DNA of 64,000 nucleotides, from positions 826,017 through 890,016 of the forward strand of contig NZ_CAHJXL010000002.1 in the NCBI RefSeq assembly GCF_903645315.1. Direction: 5' to 3'. The DNA comes from Victivallis sp. Marseille-Q1083. Lineage in GTDB: Bacteria; Verrucomicrobiota; Lentisphaeria; Victivallales; Victivallaceae. Shown here piece by piece: positions 35,281 to 41,890 of this stretch (the first letter of the stretch is position 1; the number at the start of each line of letters is the position of its first letter). The notes under the pieces were generated by a model, which saw only the letters and a program-made list of their open reading frames with translations, was not told the origin of the DNA and ran no database searches. A program made the position numbers and the translations under genes.

Positions 35281-35283
35281 ACA

Positions 35284-36465
35284 ATGCATTACAGTAGCAT
35301 CTTTCAGCAGCTTTTCAATTTCATACCGAGACATCGTTTTGAGAAATCCGTAGAAAACTTATCCGGCGACCGCTATTGCAAACATTTTACCGCATGGCGG
35401 CAGTTTTTGACGTGCCTTTACGCGCAAATTACGGGCAAAGACTCCTTGCGAGAAATTGAAAACGGTCTTCTTGCAAACCATGATCGGCTGTATCACCTCG
35501 GCATGGAGGTTGTTCCAAAATCGACCTTGTCCGAAGCGATGAATCGACGTGATCCGGAGATATTCAAGGCGTTGTTTGAGGAAATTCTTGACCGGGCTTT
35601 GAAATGTGCGCCCTCGCACAAGTTCCGATTCCACAATCCGCTGTACGCGATTGACAGCACGACGATTGATCTGTGCCTAAATCTTTACGATTGGGCGCAT
35701 TATCGTAAAAACAAGGGTGCTATCAAACTTCATACCGAGCTTGATCTATCCGGAAATCTGCCCTGCTTTGTGATGCTGAGCAACGGGAAAATAGCAGATA
35801 TTCGAGCGGCACGAGAGAACATTATCATCGTTCCGGACAGCATCTACACCTTTGACAAAGGATACTATGATCTGAACTGGTTTCAACACATTGCGGACAG
35901 CGAGGCTTATTTTGTCACGAGACTGAAAGACAATGCAAAAATTGAGTTTCTCGGACAGCATCGGGAGGCAAATGAAAAACGTGGGGTTTTGCGGGATGAA
36001 GCCGTGTGGTTTACCGGATATCAATCAGCAAGAAAATATCCCGGAGAACTGAGGCTGATTGAGTTCCTGGATGAATCGACCGGAAAAACATACCGCTTCA
36101 TTACCAACAACTTCAAACTGGCGGCAGCGAGCATTGCCGGAATTTATAAACAGCGTTGGCAGATCGAAATCTTCTTCAAATGGATCAAGCAAAATCTCAA
36201 AATCAAGAGCTTTCTTGGAACCAGTGAAAACGCCGTCATGACGCAAATCTATGTCGCGCTTATCCATTATCTTTTGGTCGCATACATCAAATTCCTGCAT
36301 GGATTCAAGCTCAGCCTCTCGGAATTAACGAACCGAATCCGCGAGACGCTTATGCAGAATCTTTCCCTGCTCGAAGTCCTCGCTCTGAACCGCAAAACCA
36401 TTACGAAGCCGCCGGATTGGAATGCTCCCGAACAACTCGAACTTTTCAACGAGTTTCTATGCTGA
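35284..36465 (+). CDS. IS4-family transposase (DUF4372-type N-terminus)
   Basis: The transposase has 393 residues, counting from the ATG that begins MHYSSIFQQL. An upstream in-frame ATG at 35209 would put the start inside the regulatory hairpin region and lacks a ribosome site. The N-terminal part (FIPRHRFEK, GDRYCKHFTAW) matches the DUF4372 region of IS4-type transposases. The DDE residues are Asp124 (YAIDSTTIDL), Asp191 (TFDKGYYD) and Glu295. Around the last, Tyr288-x2-Arg291-x3-Glu295-x6-Lys302 is the exact YREK signature. The frame is intact. Confidence 0.95.
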   Translation: MHYSSIFQQLFNFIPRHRFEKSVENLSGDRYCKHFTAWRQFLTCLYAQITGKDSLREIENGLLANHDRLYHLGMEVVPKSTLSEAMNRRDPEIFKALFEEILDRALKCAPSHKFRFHNPLYAIDSTTIDLCLNLYDWAHYRKNKGAIKLHTELDLSGNLPCFVMLSNGKIADIRAARENIIIVPDSIYTFDKGYYDLNWFQHIADSEAYFVTRLKDNAKIEFLGQHREANEKRGVLRDEAVWFTGYQSARKYPGELRLIEFLDESTGKTYRFITNNFKLAAASIAGIYKQRWQIEIFFKWIKQNLKIKSFLGTSENAVMTQIYVALIHYLLVAYIKFLHGFKLSLSELTNRIRETLMQNLSLLEVLALNRKTITKPPDWNAPEQLELFNEFLC

Positions 36466-36468
36466 ATT

Positions 36469-36486
36469 TTTTACCGGACAGCAGTG
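36469..36486 (-). repeat. IS right terminal inverted repeat
   Basis: 18 bp, the inverted copy of 35181-35198 with one mismatch. Confidence 0.9.
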
Positions 36487-36495
36487 TCCTCTTTT
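36487..36495. repeat. Right target-site duplication of the IS
   Basis: TCCTCTTTT, identical to 35172-35180. Confidence 0.9.
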
Positions 36496-36497
36496 AT

Positions 36498-36525
36498 ATT
36501 GTAACCGCTTTTAGCGCTTTTGCAA
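36498..36525 (-). promoter_or_regulatory. Apparent original hcp promoter, now cut off by the IS
   Basis: On the minus strand TTGCAA (36525-36520), a 16-base spacer and TACAAT (36503-36498). The spacer holds two direct copies of AAAAGCG nine bases apart. The predicted start of transcription falls in the target duplication, so the IS lies between this promoter and hcp. Before insertion the leader would have been about 60 bases. Confidence 0.55.
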
Positions 36526-36566
36526 TGCTCTTATTGTTCTACTGATGAAAAGTTTTTTGATAAAAT

Positions 36567-36595
36567 AAAAAAACGGCTGATCGAAAAATCAGCCG
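36567..36595 (-). terminator. Intrinsic terminator of glnK-amtB
   Basis: On the minus strand an 8-bp perfect stem (36595-36588 with 36581-36574) and a 6-base loop are followed by seven T (complement of 36567-36573). It lies 28 bases after the amtB stop. Confidence 0.92.
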
Positions 36596-36622
36596 GGCGG
36601 GAAAGGTTGGAGCCGGGACGCT

Positions 36623-37915
36623 TTACTGGTTGCTGAAAATCTGGAAACCGGCGTACGCCTCCATGCCGTGCTCCCCGAGGTCCAGACCGCGCAGTTCCTC
36701 CTCTTCGCTGACACGTATGCCGATCGTTCGTTTCAGCAGGTAGAAGATCAGGAACGCGCTCGGGAAGGTGACCACCCCGACGGCAATGACGCCGAGCAGC
36801 TGAATTTTGAACGAATACTCCGGGTTGGTGGAGAACAAACCGACCGCCAGCGTTCCCCAGATGCCGCAAACCAGATGGACCGATAAGGCGCCGACCGGGT
36901 CGTCGAGATGACGGCGGTCAAAAAACAGCACCGCCGGAATAACGATCAATCCGGAGACGGCTCCGATGATGACGGCGGCCGCCGGGGTAATGCAGTCCGC
37001 CGCCGCCGTTACGCCGACCAGCCCGGCCAAGCATCCGTTCAGCGTCATCGACAGATCCGGTTTTTTCAACAGCGTCCAGGCGGTCAGCATTGCGGCGATG
37101 ATGCCGGCGCAGGCCCCCAAGGTCGTCGTCACCAGGACCAGTGAGACCTGGTCGGGGGCGGCGCTGAACACCGAACCGCCATTGAAACCGAACCAGCCGA
37201 ACCACAGCAGAAAAACCCCGATGGTTGCCAATGGCATGCTGTGACCCATGAACGGCATCGAATGGTTGCCGACATATTTGCCGAGCCGCGGCCCGATCAG
37301 GATGACGCCGGCCAGTGCCGCCCAGCCGCCGACGCTGTGGACGAAGGTCGAACCGGCGAAATCGTGGAAATGCAGCTCTGCCAGCCAGCCGCCGCCCCAG
37401 CCCCACGAGCCGACGACCGGATAGACGATCGATACGTAAATCAGAGTGAAGATCAAAAATACATTCAATTTAATCCGTTCCGCTACCGCACCGGAAACGA
37501 TGGTGGCGGCCGTGGCGGCGAACATCGCCTGGAAAAAGAAGTCCGTCCAATAGGTGTAATGGCCGTTGTAAGCCATGCCGCTGCCCGGATCGGCGATGCC
37601 GAGTCCCTGGAAGCCGAGCACGTGACCGACGACCCAGTTGCTACCCGGATACATCAGGGAAAAGCCGCATAGTGCGTAAGTCAGAATTCCGATCGGCGGC
37701 ACCAGCGTGTTTTTAAACAGAATATTGGTGCAGTTTTTGGCGCGGCTGAGACCGGATTCCACCGCAGCGAAGCCGAGGTGCATCATGAACACCAGCATGC
37801 CGGCAATCATAATCCACAAATTGTCGGCGGTGAAGACGGCGACCGTGTCGGCCGTTTCAGTTGCCGCCAGGGGCAGGACGGCAACCGACAGAAACAACAG
37901 GGCAAGAATTTTCAT
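36623..37915 (-). CDS. amtB: Ammonium transporter
   Basis: The 430-residue Amt/MEP/Rh channel begins with a signal-like hydrophobic segment (MKILALLFLSVAVLPLA), then about eleven membrane helices. Visible hallmarks are the MLVFMMHLGFAAVESG helix, FAGSTFVHSVGGWAAL (first pore His) and LFDRRHLDDPVGALSVHLVCGIWG (second His). The C-terminal EEELRGLDLGEHGMEAY is the GlnK-responsive tail. The gene lies 34 bases after glnK and ends at a strong terminator. Together they take up ammonium under nitrogen limitation. Confidence 0.97.
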   Translation of the reverse strand: MKILALLFLSVAVLPLAATETADTVAVFTADNLWIMIAGMLVFMMHLGFAAVESGLSRAKNCTNILFKNTLVPPIGILTYALCGFSLMYPGSNWVVGHVLGFQGLGIADPGSGMAYNGHYTYWTDFFFQAMFAATAATIVSGAVAERIKLNVFLIFTLIYVSIVYPVVGSWGWGGGWLAELHFHDFAGSTFVHSVGGWAALAGVILIGPRLGKYVGNHSMPFMGHSMPLATIGVFLLWFGWFGFNGGSVFSAAPDQVSLVLVTTTLGACAGIIAAMLTAWTLLKKPDLSMTLNGCLAGLVGVTAAADCITPAAAVIIGAVSGLIVIPAVLFFDRRHLDDPVGALSVHLVCGIWGTLAVGLFSTNPEYSFKIQLLGVIAVGVVTFPSAFLIFYLLKRTIGIRVSEEEELRGLDLGEHGMEAYAGFQIFSNQ

Positions 37916-37949
37916 TGGATCATTTCCTTATGAATTGAAAGTTGCTGAG

Positions 37950-38291
37950 TCAACCGATTGCTTCCGGACCGGTTTCGCCGGTGCGGATCCGGATGCAGTC
38001 ATCCATCGGCAGAACGAAGATTTTGCCGTCGCCGATGTGGCCGGTACGGGCGCCGGCGATAATGCCGTCGATGGTCGGCTGGACGTATTCATCGTTGACG
38101 GCGATGGCCAATCGCACTTTCTTCAGCAGATTGACTTCGGCCATGGCGCCGCGGTAAGCTTCGACGTAACCTTTTTGACGGCCGCAGCCCAGCGCGTTGG
38201 TGATGGAGATTTTGAAGATATCGCGGTTGTAGAGTTCCCGCTTGACTGCATTGACCTTTTCCGGCTTGATATAAGCGATGATCAATTTCAT
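37950..38291 (-). CDS. glnK: Nitrogen regulatory protein P-II (GlnK/GlnB)
   Basis: This is a trimeric signal protein of 113 residues that senses ATP/ADP and 2-oxoglutarate and plugs AmtB. The start is the MKLIIAYIKPEK Met at 38291, not an in-frame ATG 60 bases upstream that lies within the leader. The GCGRQKG segment and the GDGKIFVLPMDD and IRIRTGE segments are typical. The T-loop keeps Tyr46 (YRG) but residue 51, the tyrosine uridylylated by GlnD in enterics, is Ala (AYRGAMAEV). It is co-transcribed with amtB from a sigma-54 promoter. Confidence 0.95.
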   Translation of the reverse strand: MKLIIAYIKPEKVNAVKRELYNRDIFKISITNALGCGRQKGYVEAYRGAMAEVNLLKKVRLAIAVNDEYVQPTIDGIIAGARTGHIGDGKIFVLPMDDCIRIRTGETGPEAIG

Positions 38292-38338
38292 GGCGATCCC
38301 TTTCGTTTTTTTGAGTTCCGAAAAAACATTGTTCAAAT

Positions 38339-38356
38339 TAGCAAAAGGCATGCCAA
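38339..38356 (-). promoter_or_regulatory. Sigma-54 (RpoN) promoter of glnK-amtB
   Basis: On the minus strand TTGGCATGCCTTTTGCTA matches the -24/-12 consensus TGGCAY-N5-TTGCW with the GG and GC pairs ten bases apart. The start of transcription would be about 12 bases after the GC, giving a leader of about 40 bases. It fits nitrogen-limited control of glnK-amtB by an NtrC-type activator. Confidence 0.8.
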
Positions 38357-38420
38357 ATAATGAGATATTTTATTATTTGTTGAAAATTAATTGGTTATGT
38401 GAATGAAAACAACGGAGCCG

Positions 38421-38439
38421 TTTGACAAAAATGGTCAAA
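38421..38439. promoter_or_regulatory. TTTGAC-N7-GTCAAA dyad, candidate activator site
   Basis: TTTGAC (38421-38426) and GTCAAA (38434-38439) form a perfect dyad about 65 bases upstream of the sigma-54 promoter, a typical place for an enhancer-binding protein. It differs from the enteric NtrC site. It also lies upstream of the divergent CII-like gene, which has weak boxes TTGATT (38505-38510) and TATAAA (38526-38531) with a short 15-base spacer. Confidence 0.4.
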
Positions 38440-38565
38440 ATTTCCGGCGGCGGAGACATGAATTCGACAATAATGTAAAATGGGGGACAAATACGGCCGG
38501 CCAGTTGATTTTTATGAAAAGCAGATATAAAGTTTGAAACGAAAGCAATAAGCGGGGGGCGCGGT

Positions 38566-39048
38566 ATGGCGAAGGAATTGAAGAAATTGAAAGCCGGTGA
38601 AGTGATTGCCCGGCTGTTGGACGAAATCAAAGAACAGCCGGATAATTCCGTGCGGTCGGTCGCCGGAAAACTCGGTTACCGGAATGGCAGCGGTTTGTCC
38701 AATTGGAAATCGGAATCACACCGGGTCAATCCACTCGAACAAATTGCCCGTCTGACGCAGGCCAGCCGTTCCGAATTGCCGCTGCAGTGGCTTTGCGTCA
38801 GGAATGGCGGCCGTTTCATCCGCACTACCCCGCTGGAATTGAATGCCGCTCAGATCAGGACGATGAAAATCGATGCGATTCCGCAGGCATTGCGAAATTT
38901 CAGCCAGGTGACTCAGGCGATTGCCGATGCATTGCGCGACAACAGTGTGACTGCCGAGGAGGCGGCACACATTCGTGCCGAATGGGAAAAACTGCGGGAG
39001 AATATCGAACGGTTCGTCACGGCGGCGGAAGCCGGCATCCTCAAGTGA
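38566..39048 (+). CDS. Phage CII-like DNA-binding regulator
   Basis: The protein has 160 residues. A helix-turn-helix segment is visible around residues 28-48 (SVRSVAGKLGYRNGSGLSNWK), followed by PLEQIARLTQASRSELPLQWLCVRNGGRFIR, which resembles the phage regulatory CII (CP76) family. The C-terminal third is helical and acidic. No other phage genes are nearby, so it is either domesticated or a host regulator. It is divergent from glnK-amtB with 274 bases between, so a role in that operon is possible but unproven. It is cytoplasmic. Confidence 0.7.
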   Translation: MAKELKKLKAGEVIARLLDEIKEQPDNSVRSVAGKLGYRNGSGLSNWKSESHRVNPLEQIARLTQASRSELPLQWLCVRNGGRFIRTTPLELNAAQIRTMKIDAIPQALRNFSQVTQAIADALRDNSVTAEEAAHIRAEWEKLRENIERFVTAAEAGILK

Positions 39049-39101
39049 ACTGCCGGCCGGAAGACGGCCGGCGTTTCAGGAGGCCGGCTGGGGCAGGCGG
39101 A

Positions 39102-40070
39102 TCAGAGTGTTTCCTGGATGATTTGCAATTGCTGATTCAGGTCGCCGATTTCCCGCCGCCAGAAGTTGTCGCTGCCCCAGTCCGGATAGAGCCGCTGGAA
39201 TTGGTAATCGCCGATTTGCCGGCTGCACCAATCCAGGAAATAGAGCATTCGCATTGCCCGCAAGGGTTCGATCAGCTTTAAGGTTCGCCGGTCGAAGTCA
39301 CGCAGCATTTCATACCCTTCCAGCAGCAGTTCCAATTCTTCCTGGCAACGCGGGGCATAATCCGGCAGCAACAGCCACAAATCCTGTACCGCCGGCCCGA
39401 TCAGCATATCGTCGAAATCGATCAACATCATGCCTTCGTCCGGTCGGTCCAGAATATTGCCGCAATGGCAGTCGCCGTGCAAAACTGTCAACTCCACCCT
39501 TTCGAAGGCGTCCAGCAGCCGGTCCAGCAGCCGGAAGGCAGTACGGTGAAAGTTCTCCCGGAGCGGCCGGCTGCTGATGAAATCTCCGTTCAATAAATTT
39601 TCAATCGCCTGGCGCGTTGCCCGGTCCGGCGTGAAGACCGTACGATGGCGAATCGTCAAAGTATCGCCGGATAAATGCATTCTGGCCAGCAGCATGCCGA
39701 GCCGCCGCCAATCCTCCGGCTCTCTGATTTCCAACGGCCGTCCGGAGCGTTTGGGGAAGATTGCAAAAGAAAAGAGATTGTCACAGCACCCCAGCGTTCC
39801 GGTCGTCTGGAGGCGCAACGGTGCGATGACCGGAATATCCGCCGCTTCGCAAGCCAGCACGAAGCGATGTTCTTCCTGAATGGCTGCTGCCGGCCAGCGT
39901 CCTGGCCGGTAAAATTTGATGACGAAACGCCGATGTTCACTGTTTTCGATTTCGTAAACCCGATTGATGTAGCTGGGCAACGGAATCGTCAGGCCGCCGA
40001 ATGGCATTCCGAGCGCCTGTTCGGCACAGCTTACCACCAGATCCGGCGTCAATCGGTCAAAGACTCCCAT
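39102..40070 (-). CDS. srkA: SrkA/YihE-like protein kinase (aminoglycoside phosphotransferase fold)
   Basis: The 322-residue length matches SrkA (RdoA/YihE), a Ser/Thr kinase that counters envelope and oxidative stress death in E. coli. Hallmarks are FVIKFYRPGRW (ATP-binding Lys), the catalytic loop VLHGDCHCGNIL and the metal-binding LIDFDDMLIGPAVQDLW. The C-terminus YFLDWCSRQIGDYQFQRLYPDW is very close to that family. It is cytoplasmic and probably monocistronic. A homoserine-kinase-like enzyme is a less likely alternative. Confidence 0.85.
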   Translation of the reverse strand: MGVFDRLTPDLVVSCAEQALGMPFGGLTIPLPSYINRVYEIENSEHRRFVIKFYRPGRWPAAAIQEEHRFVLACEAADIPVIAPLRLQTTGTLGCCDNLFSFAIFPKRSGRPLEIREPEDWRRLGMLLARMHLSGDTLTIRHRTVFTPDRATRQAIENLLNGDFISSRPLRENFHRTAFRLLDRLLDAFERVELTVLHGDCHCGNILDRPDEGMMLIDFDDMLIGPAVQDLWLLLPDYAPRCQEELELLLEGYEMLRDFDRRTLKLIEPLRAMRMLYFLDWCSRQIGDYQFQRLYPDWGSDNFWRREIGDLNQQLQIIQETL

Positions 40071-40082
40071 GACATTTCCCGA

Positions 40083-40121
40083 TAAAAAAGAAAAGACGGC
40101 GCCGTCTGCCGGTTCCGTCTT
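40083..40121 (-). terminator. Intrinsic terminator of the small basic protein gene
   Basis: On the minus strand AAGACGG (40121-40115) pairs with CCGTCTT (40099-40093), followed by a T-rich tract (complement of 40083-40092). Confidence 0.7.
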
Positions 40122-40158
40122 CTGCGATTTGACAATGTGAATTGCGCGTTCTTACCGC

Positions 40159-40311
40159 TCAATCCAGCGGCTTGGTTTTCGGCAGACCCAGAACTTTGTC
40201 TTCCGGAATGCGTTTCTCGGCACGCAGCAGATCGATGCGCTCATAACGTTTCATAACATTGCGCTTCTTGCGGATCGTGCCGCCGACGCGGAGACTCGGA
40301 TGTTGTGACAT
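40159..40311 (-). CDS. PVC-type small basic protein
   Basis: This 50-residue, strongly basic protein begins MSQHPSLRVGGTIRKKRNV and ends GLPKTKPLD. The SQHPSLR start, the KKRNVMKRYERI block and the GLPKTK end match the short basic protein family described in Verrucomicrobia and Chlamydiae (TIGR04137-like, from memory). Its role is not established; the charge suggests binding to rRNA or the ribosome. A GAGGTG Shine-Dalgarno lies five bases from the ATG, and it has its own promoter and terminator. This gene is a useful phylogenetic marker for the window. Confidence 0.85.
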   Translation of the reverse strand: MSQHPSLRVGGTIRKKRNVMKRYERIDLLRAEKRIPEDKVLGLPKTKPLD

Positions 40312-40360
40312 GTTTTCACCTCGATGATGGTTTTATGTTCTAATCAAACTGACTGTTTGC

Positions 40361-40372
40361 AAATGATCATTT
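40361..40372. promoter_or_regulatory. 12-bp palindrome overlapping a promoter
   Basis: AAATGATCATTT is a perfect palindrome that contains the same AATGATCATT seen at 29868-29877. It overlaps the candidate -10 box of the small basic protein promoter, so a protein bound here could block transcription. Confidence 0.35.
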
Positions 40373-40400
40373 AATATGGTCTGATTCGGGGATTTTTCAA
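40371..40400 (-). promoter_or_regulatory. Candidate promoter of the small basic protein
   Basis: On the minus strand TTGAAA (40400-40395), an 18-base spacer and TATTAA (40376-40371). It would give a leader of about 55 bases. Confidence 0.4.
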
Positions 40401-40472
40401 GATCATATCGCAAAAAAATTGTATTTTTCGACTTTAAAAACAACGATTTGGCAGTAATGGTAATGGAAAACG

Positions 40473-41870
40473 ATGGAAAGTGTGAGAATGGGATGGTGGT
40501 GCGGGGTTTTCCGGCTGTTTCTGATCCTGTTGAGCTGTGCGGCGACGGCGGATTCCGTCACGCTCACGATTCTGAATACCAGCGATACCCACGGCGCGCT
40601 GTCGCCCGGCTGGCGGCAGTTGGCCGGAGAGATCCGGCAATGGCGGAAAAAGGTTGCGCCGGAAGCGTGTCTGTTGATCGATTGCGGCGACACATTGCAG
40701 GGCAGTTACGAAGCGGCACAGGACGGCGGCGCCGCGATGGTGGCAATCCTCAATGAATTGCAATACGATGTCTGGGTGCCCGGCAATCACGATTTTGAGT
40801 TCGGCATTGACAATTTTCGGCAGCGGGCGGCGGAATTCCGCGGCCAAATGCCGGCCGCCAATTTGAAGCTGGCCGGTTGGCCGGGGTGCCCGGTGGCCTG
40901 GCTGGAACGCTCCGGCGTGAAAATTGCGGTGATCGGTTTGACGGAACCGGCCATTGCCGACCGTTTGTGGCAGCCGCAGCGACAATTGGAAATTCTGGAT
41001 ACTTTTACTGCCGCGGCGCAGGCGTTGCGGGAAGCCGCAGCCGGCGGAGCGGAAATCATCATCGCCGCCTGTCATTTCGGCGAATATGGCCGTCCGTTCG
41101 GCTGCCGGGACTTGCTGCGGCAATTCCCGGGAATCGACCTGGTGCTGGCCGGACACACCCATCAGATTGTTCCGGGGGTAGCGATGTATGGCAGTTGGTT
41201 CGTTCAGAGCGGCAGCCATGCCGCCCAACTGGCCGTCGTTCAATTGGAGTTCGATCGGCAGACCCGGCAAGTTGGCCGGATTGTTTCCCGGATCGTCGAA
41301 ATTGCGCCGGAGCAGTCGTCCGGGGCCCGGTTGCAAGGTTCGGAGAACGAGGCGGAGTGGGACGTTTCGCCGCCATCGGCTAAAAATCCGGAATTGCAGA
41401 TGGCCCAGCTGGCGGCCGAAGCGATGCGTTCGGCCGGCGGCACCGATCTGGCGATCTACGGCTATTATGGCAATGTCACGGCCATTGCCCGCCAATGGTC
41501 GCCGCGCGATTTGTATGAGTACTACCCGTTTCAGGACCGGATTGTCGTTTTGAATCTTTCACGGACCCAGGTGACGTCACTGAAGCACGAACTGGCGGAG
41601 ATGACGGCGCAACGGCGGTATTATACGGCAGCGATCAGCGGAGAAGAGAACCTGCCGCCGGATCGGGAACCGGTCTCCCTGGCGGTGACCAGTTATTTTG
41701 CCGCCGGCGCCGGCGGTTTACTGCCGCTGCTGCGGGACGCTGCTGGAGCGTGCCACGACCCGGCGGCGCCGGCTCCGTTGGTTCGGGAGGCGATTGCGGC
41801 GTATTTGACGGCGCGGCAGGGCCGCTGGCCGGCCGGTGTTCCCCTGAAGGAAGCGCCGGCAACGGATTGA
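40473..41870 (+). CDS. Secreted 5'-nucleotidase/UshA-like metallophosphoesterase
   Basis: The protein has 465 residues with an N-terminal signal peptide (hydrophobic core about 10-24). The metallophosphatase domain shows LNTSDTHGA, DCGDTLQGS, PGNHDFEFG, AACHFGE and AGHTHQ, in the order of the UshA/CpdB family. The C-terminal half resembles the 5-nucleotidase C domain (IYGYYGN, YPFQDRIVVLNLS). It probably hydrolyses nucleotides or sugar nucleotides in the periplasm. Two in-frame ATGs (40473 and 40488) are both possible; neither changes the signal peptide. The gene is apparently monocistronic and convergent with dnaG. Confidence 0.88.
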   Translation: MESVRMGWWCGVFRLFLILLSCAATADSVTLTILNTSDTHGALSPGWRQLAGEIRQWRKKVAPEACLLIDCGDTLQGSYEAAQDGGAAMVAILNELQYDVWVPGNHDFEFGIDNFRQRAAEFRGQMPAANLKLAGWPGCPVAWLERSGVKIAVIGLTEPAIADRLWQPQRQLEILDTFTAAAQALREAAAGGAEIIIAACHFGEYGRPFGCRDLLRQFPGIDLVLAGHTHQIVPGVAMYGSWFVQSGSHAAQLAVVQLEFDRQTRQVGRIVSRIVEIAPEQSSGARLQGSENEAEWDVSPPSAKNPELQMAQLAAEAMRSAGGTDLAIYGYYGNVTAIARQWSPRDLYEYYPFQDRIVVLNLSRTQVTSLKHELAEMTAQRRYYTAAISGEENLPPDREPVSLAVTSYFAAGAGGLLPLLRDAAGACHDPAAPAPLVREAIAAYLTARQGRWPAGVPLKEAPATD

Positions 41871-41890
41871 ACGGCAGAAGGAATTCGGAT

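Larger units (their letters stand above)
35181..36486 (+). mobile_element. Complete IS4-family insertion sequence, 1306 bp
   Basis: The element is bounded by 18-bp terminal inverted repeats that match at 17 positions (left begins CACTACTGTCC, right-end complement CACTGCTGTCC) and by a 9-bp direct repeat TCCTCTTTT. It carries one intact transposase gene with a YREK signature. Its composition is more AT-rich than the surrounding genes, consistent with transfer. The perfect target duplication and intact transposase suggest a recent insertion. It lies between glnK-amtB and hcp. Confidence 0.95.

Noticed and set aside
38292-38351. Longer N-terminus for GlnK
   Set aside because: It would extend upstream of the expected sigma-54 transcription start; P-II proteins begin with MKxI.
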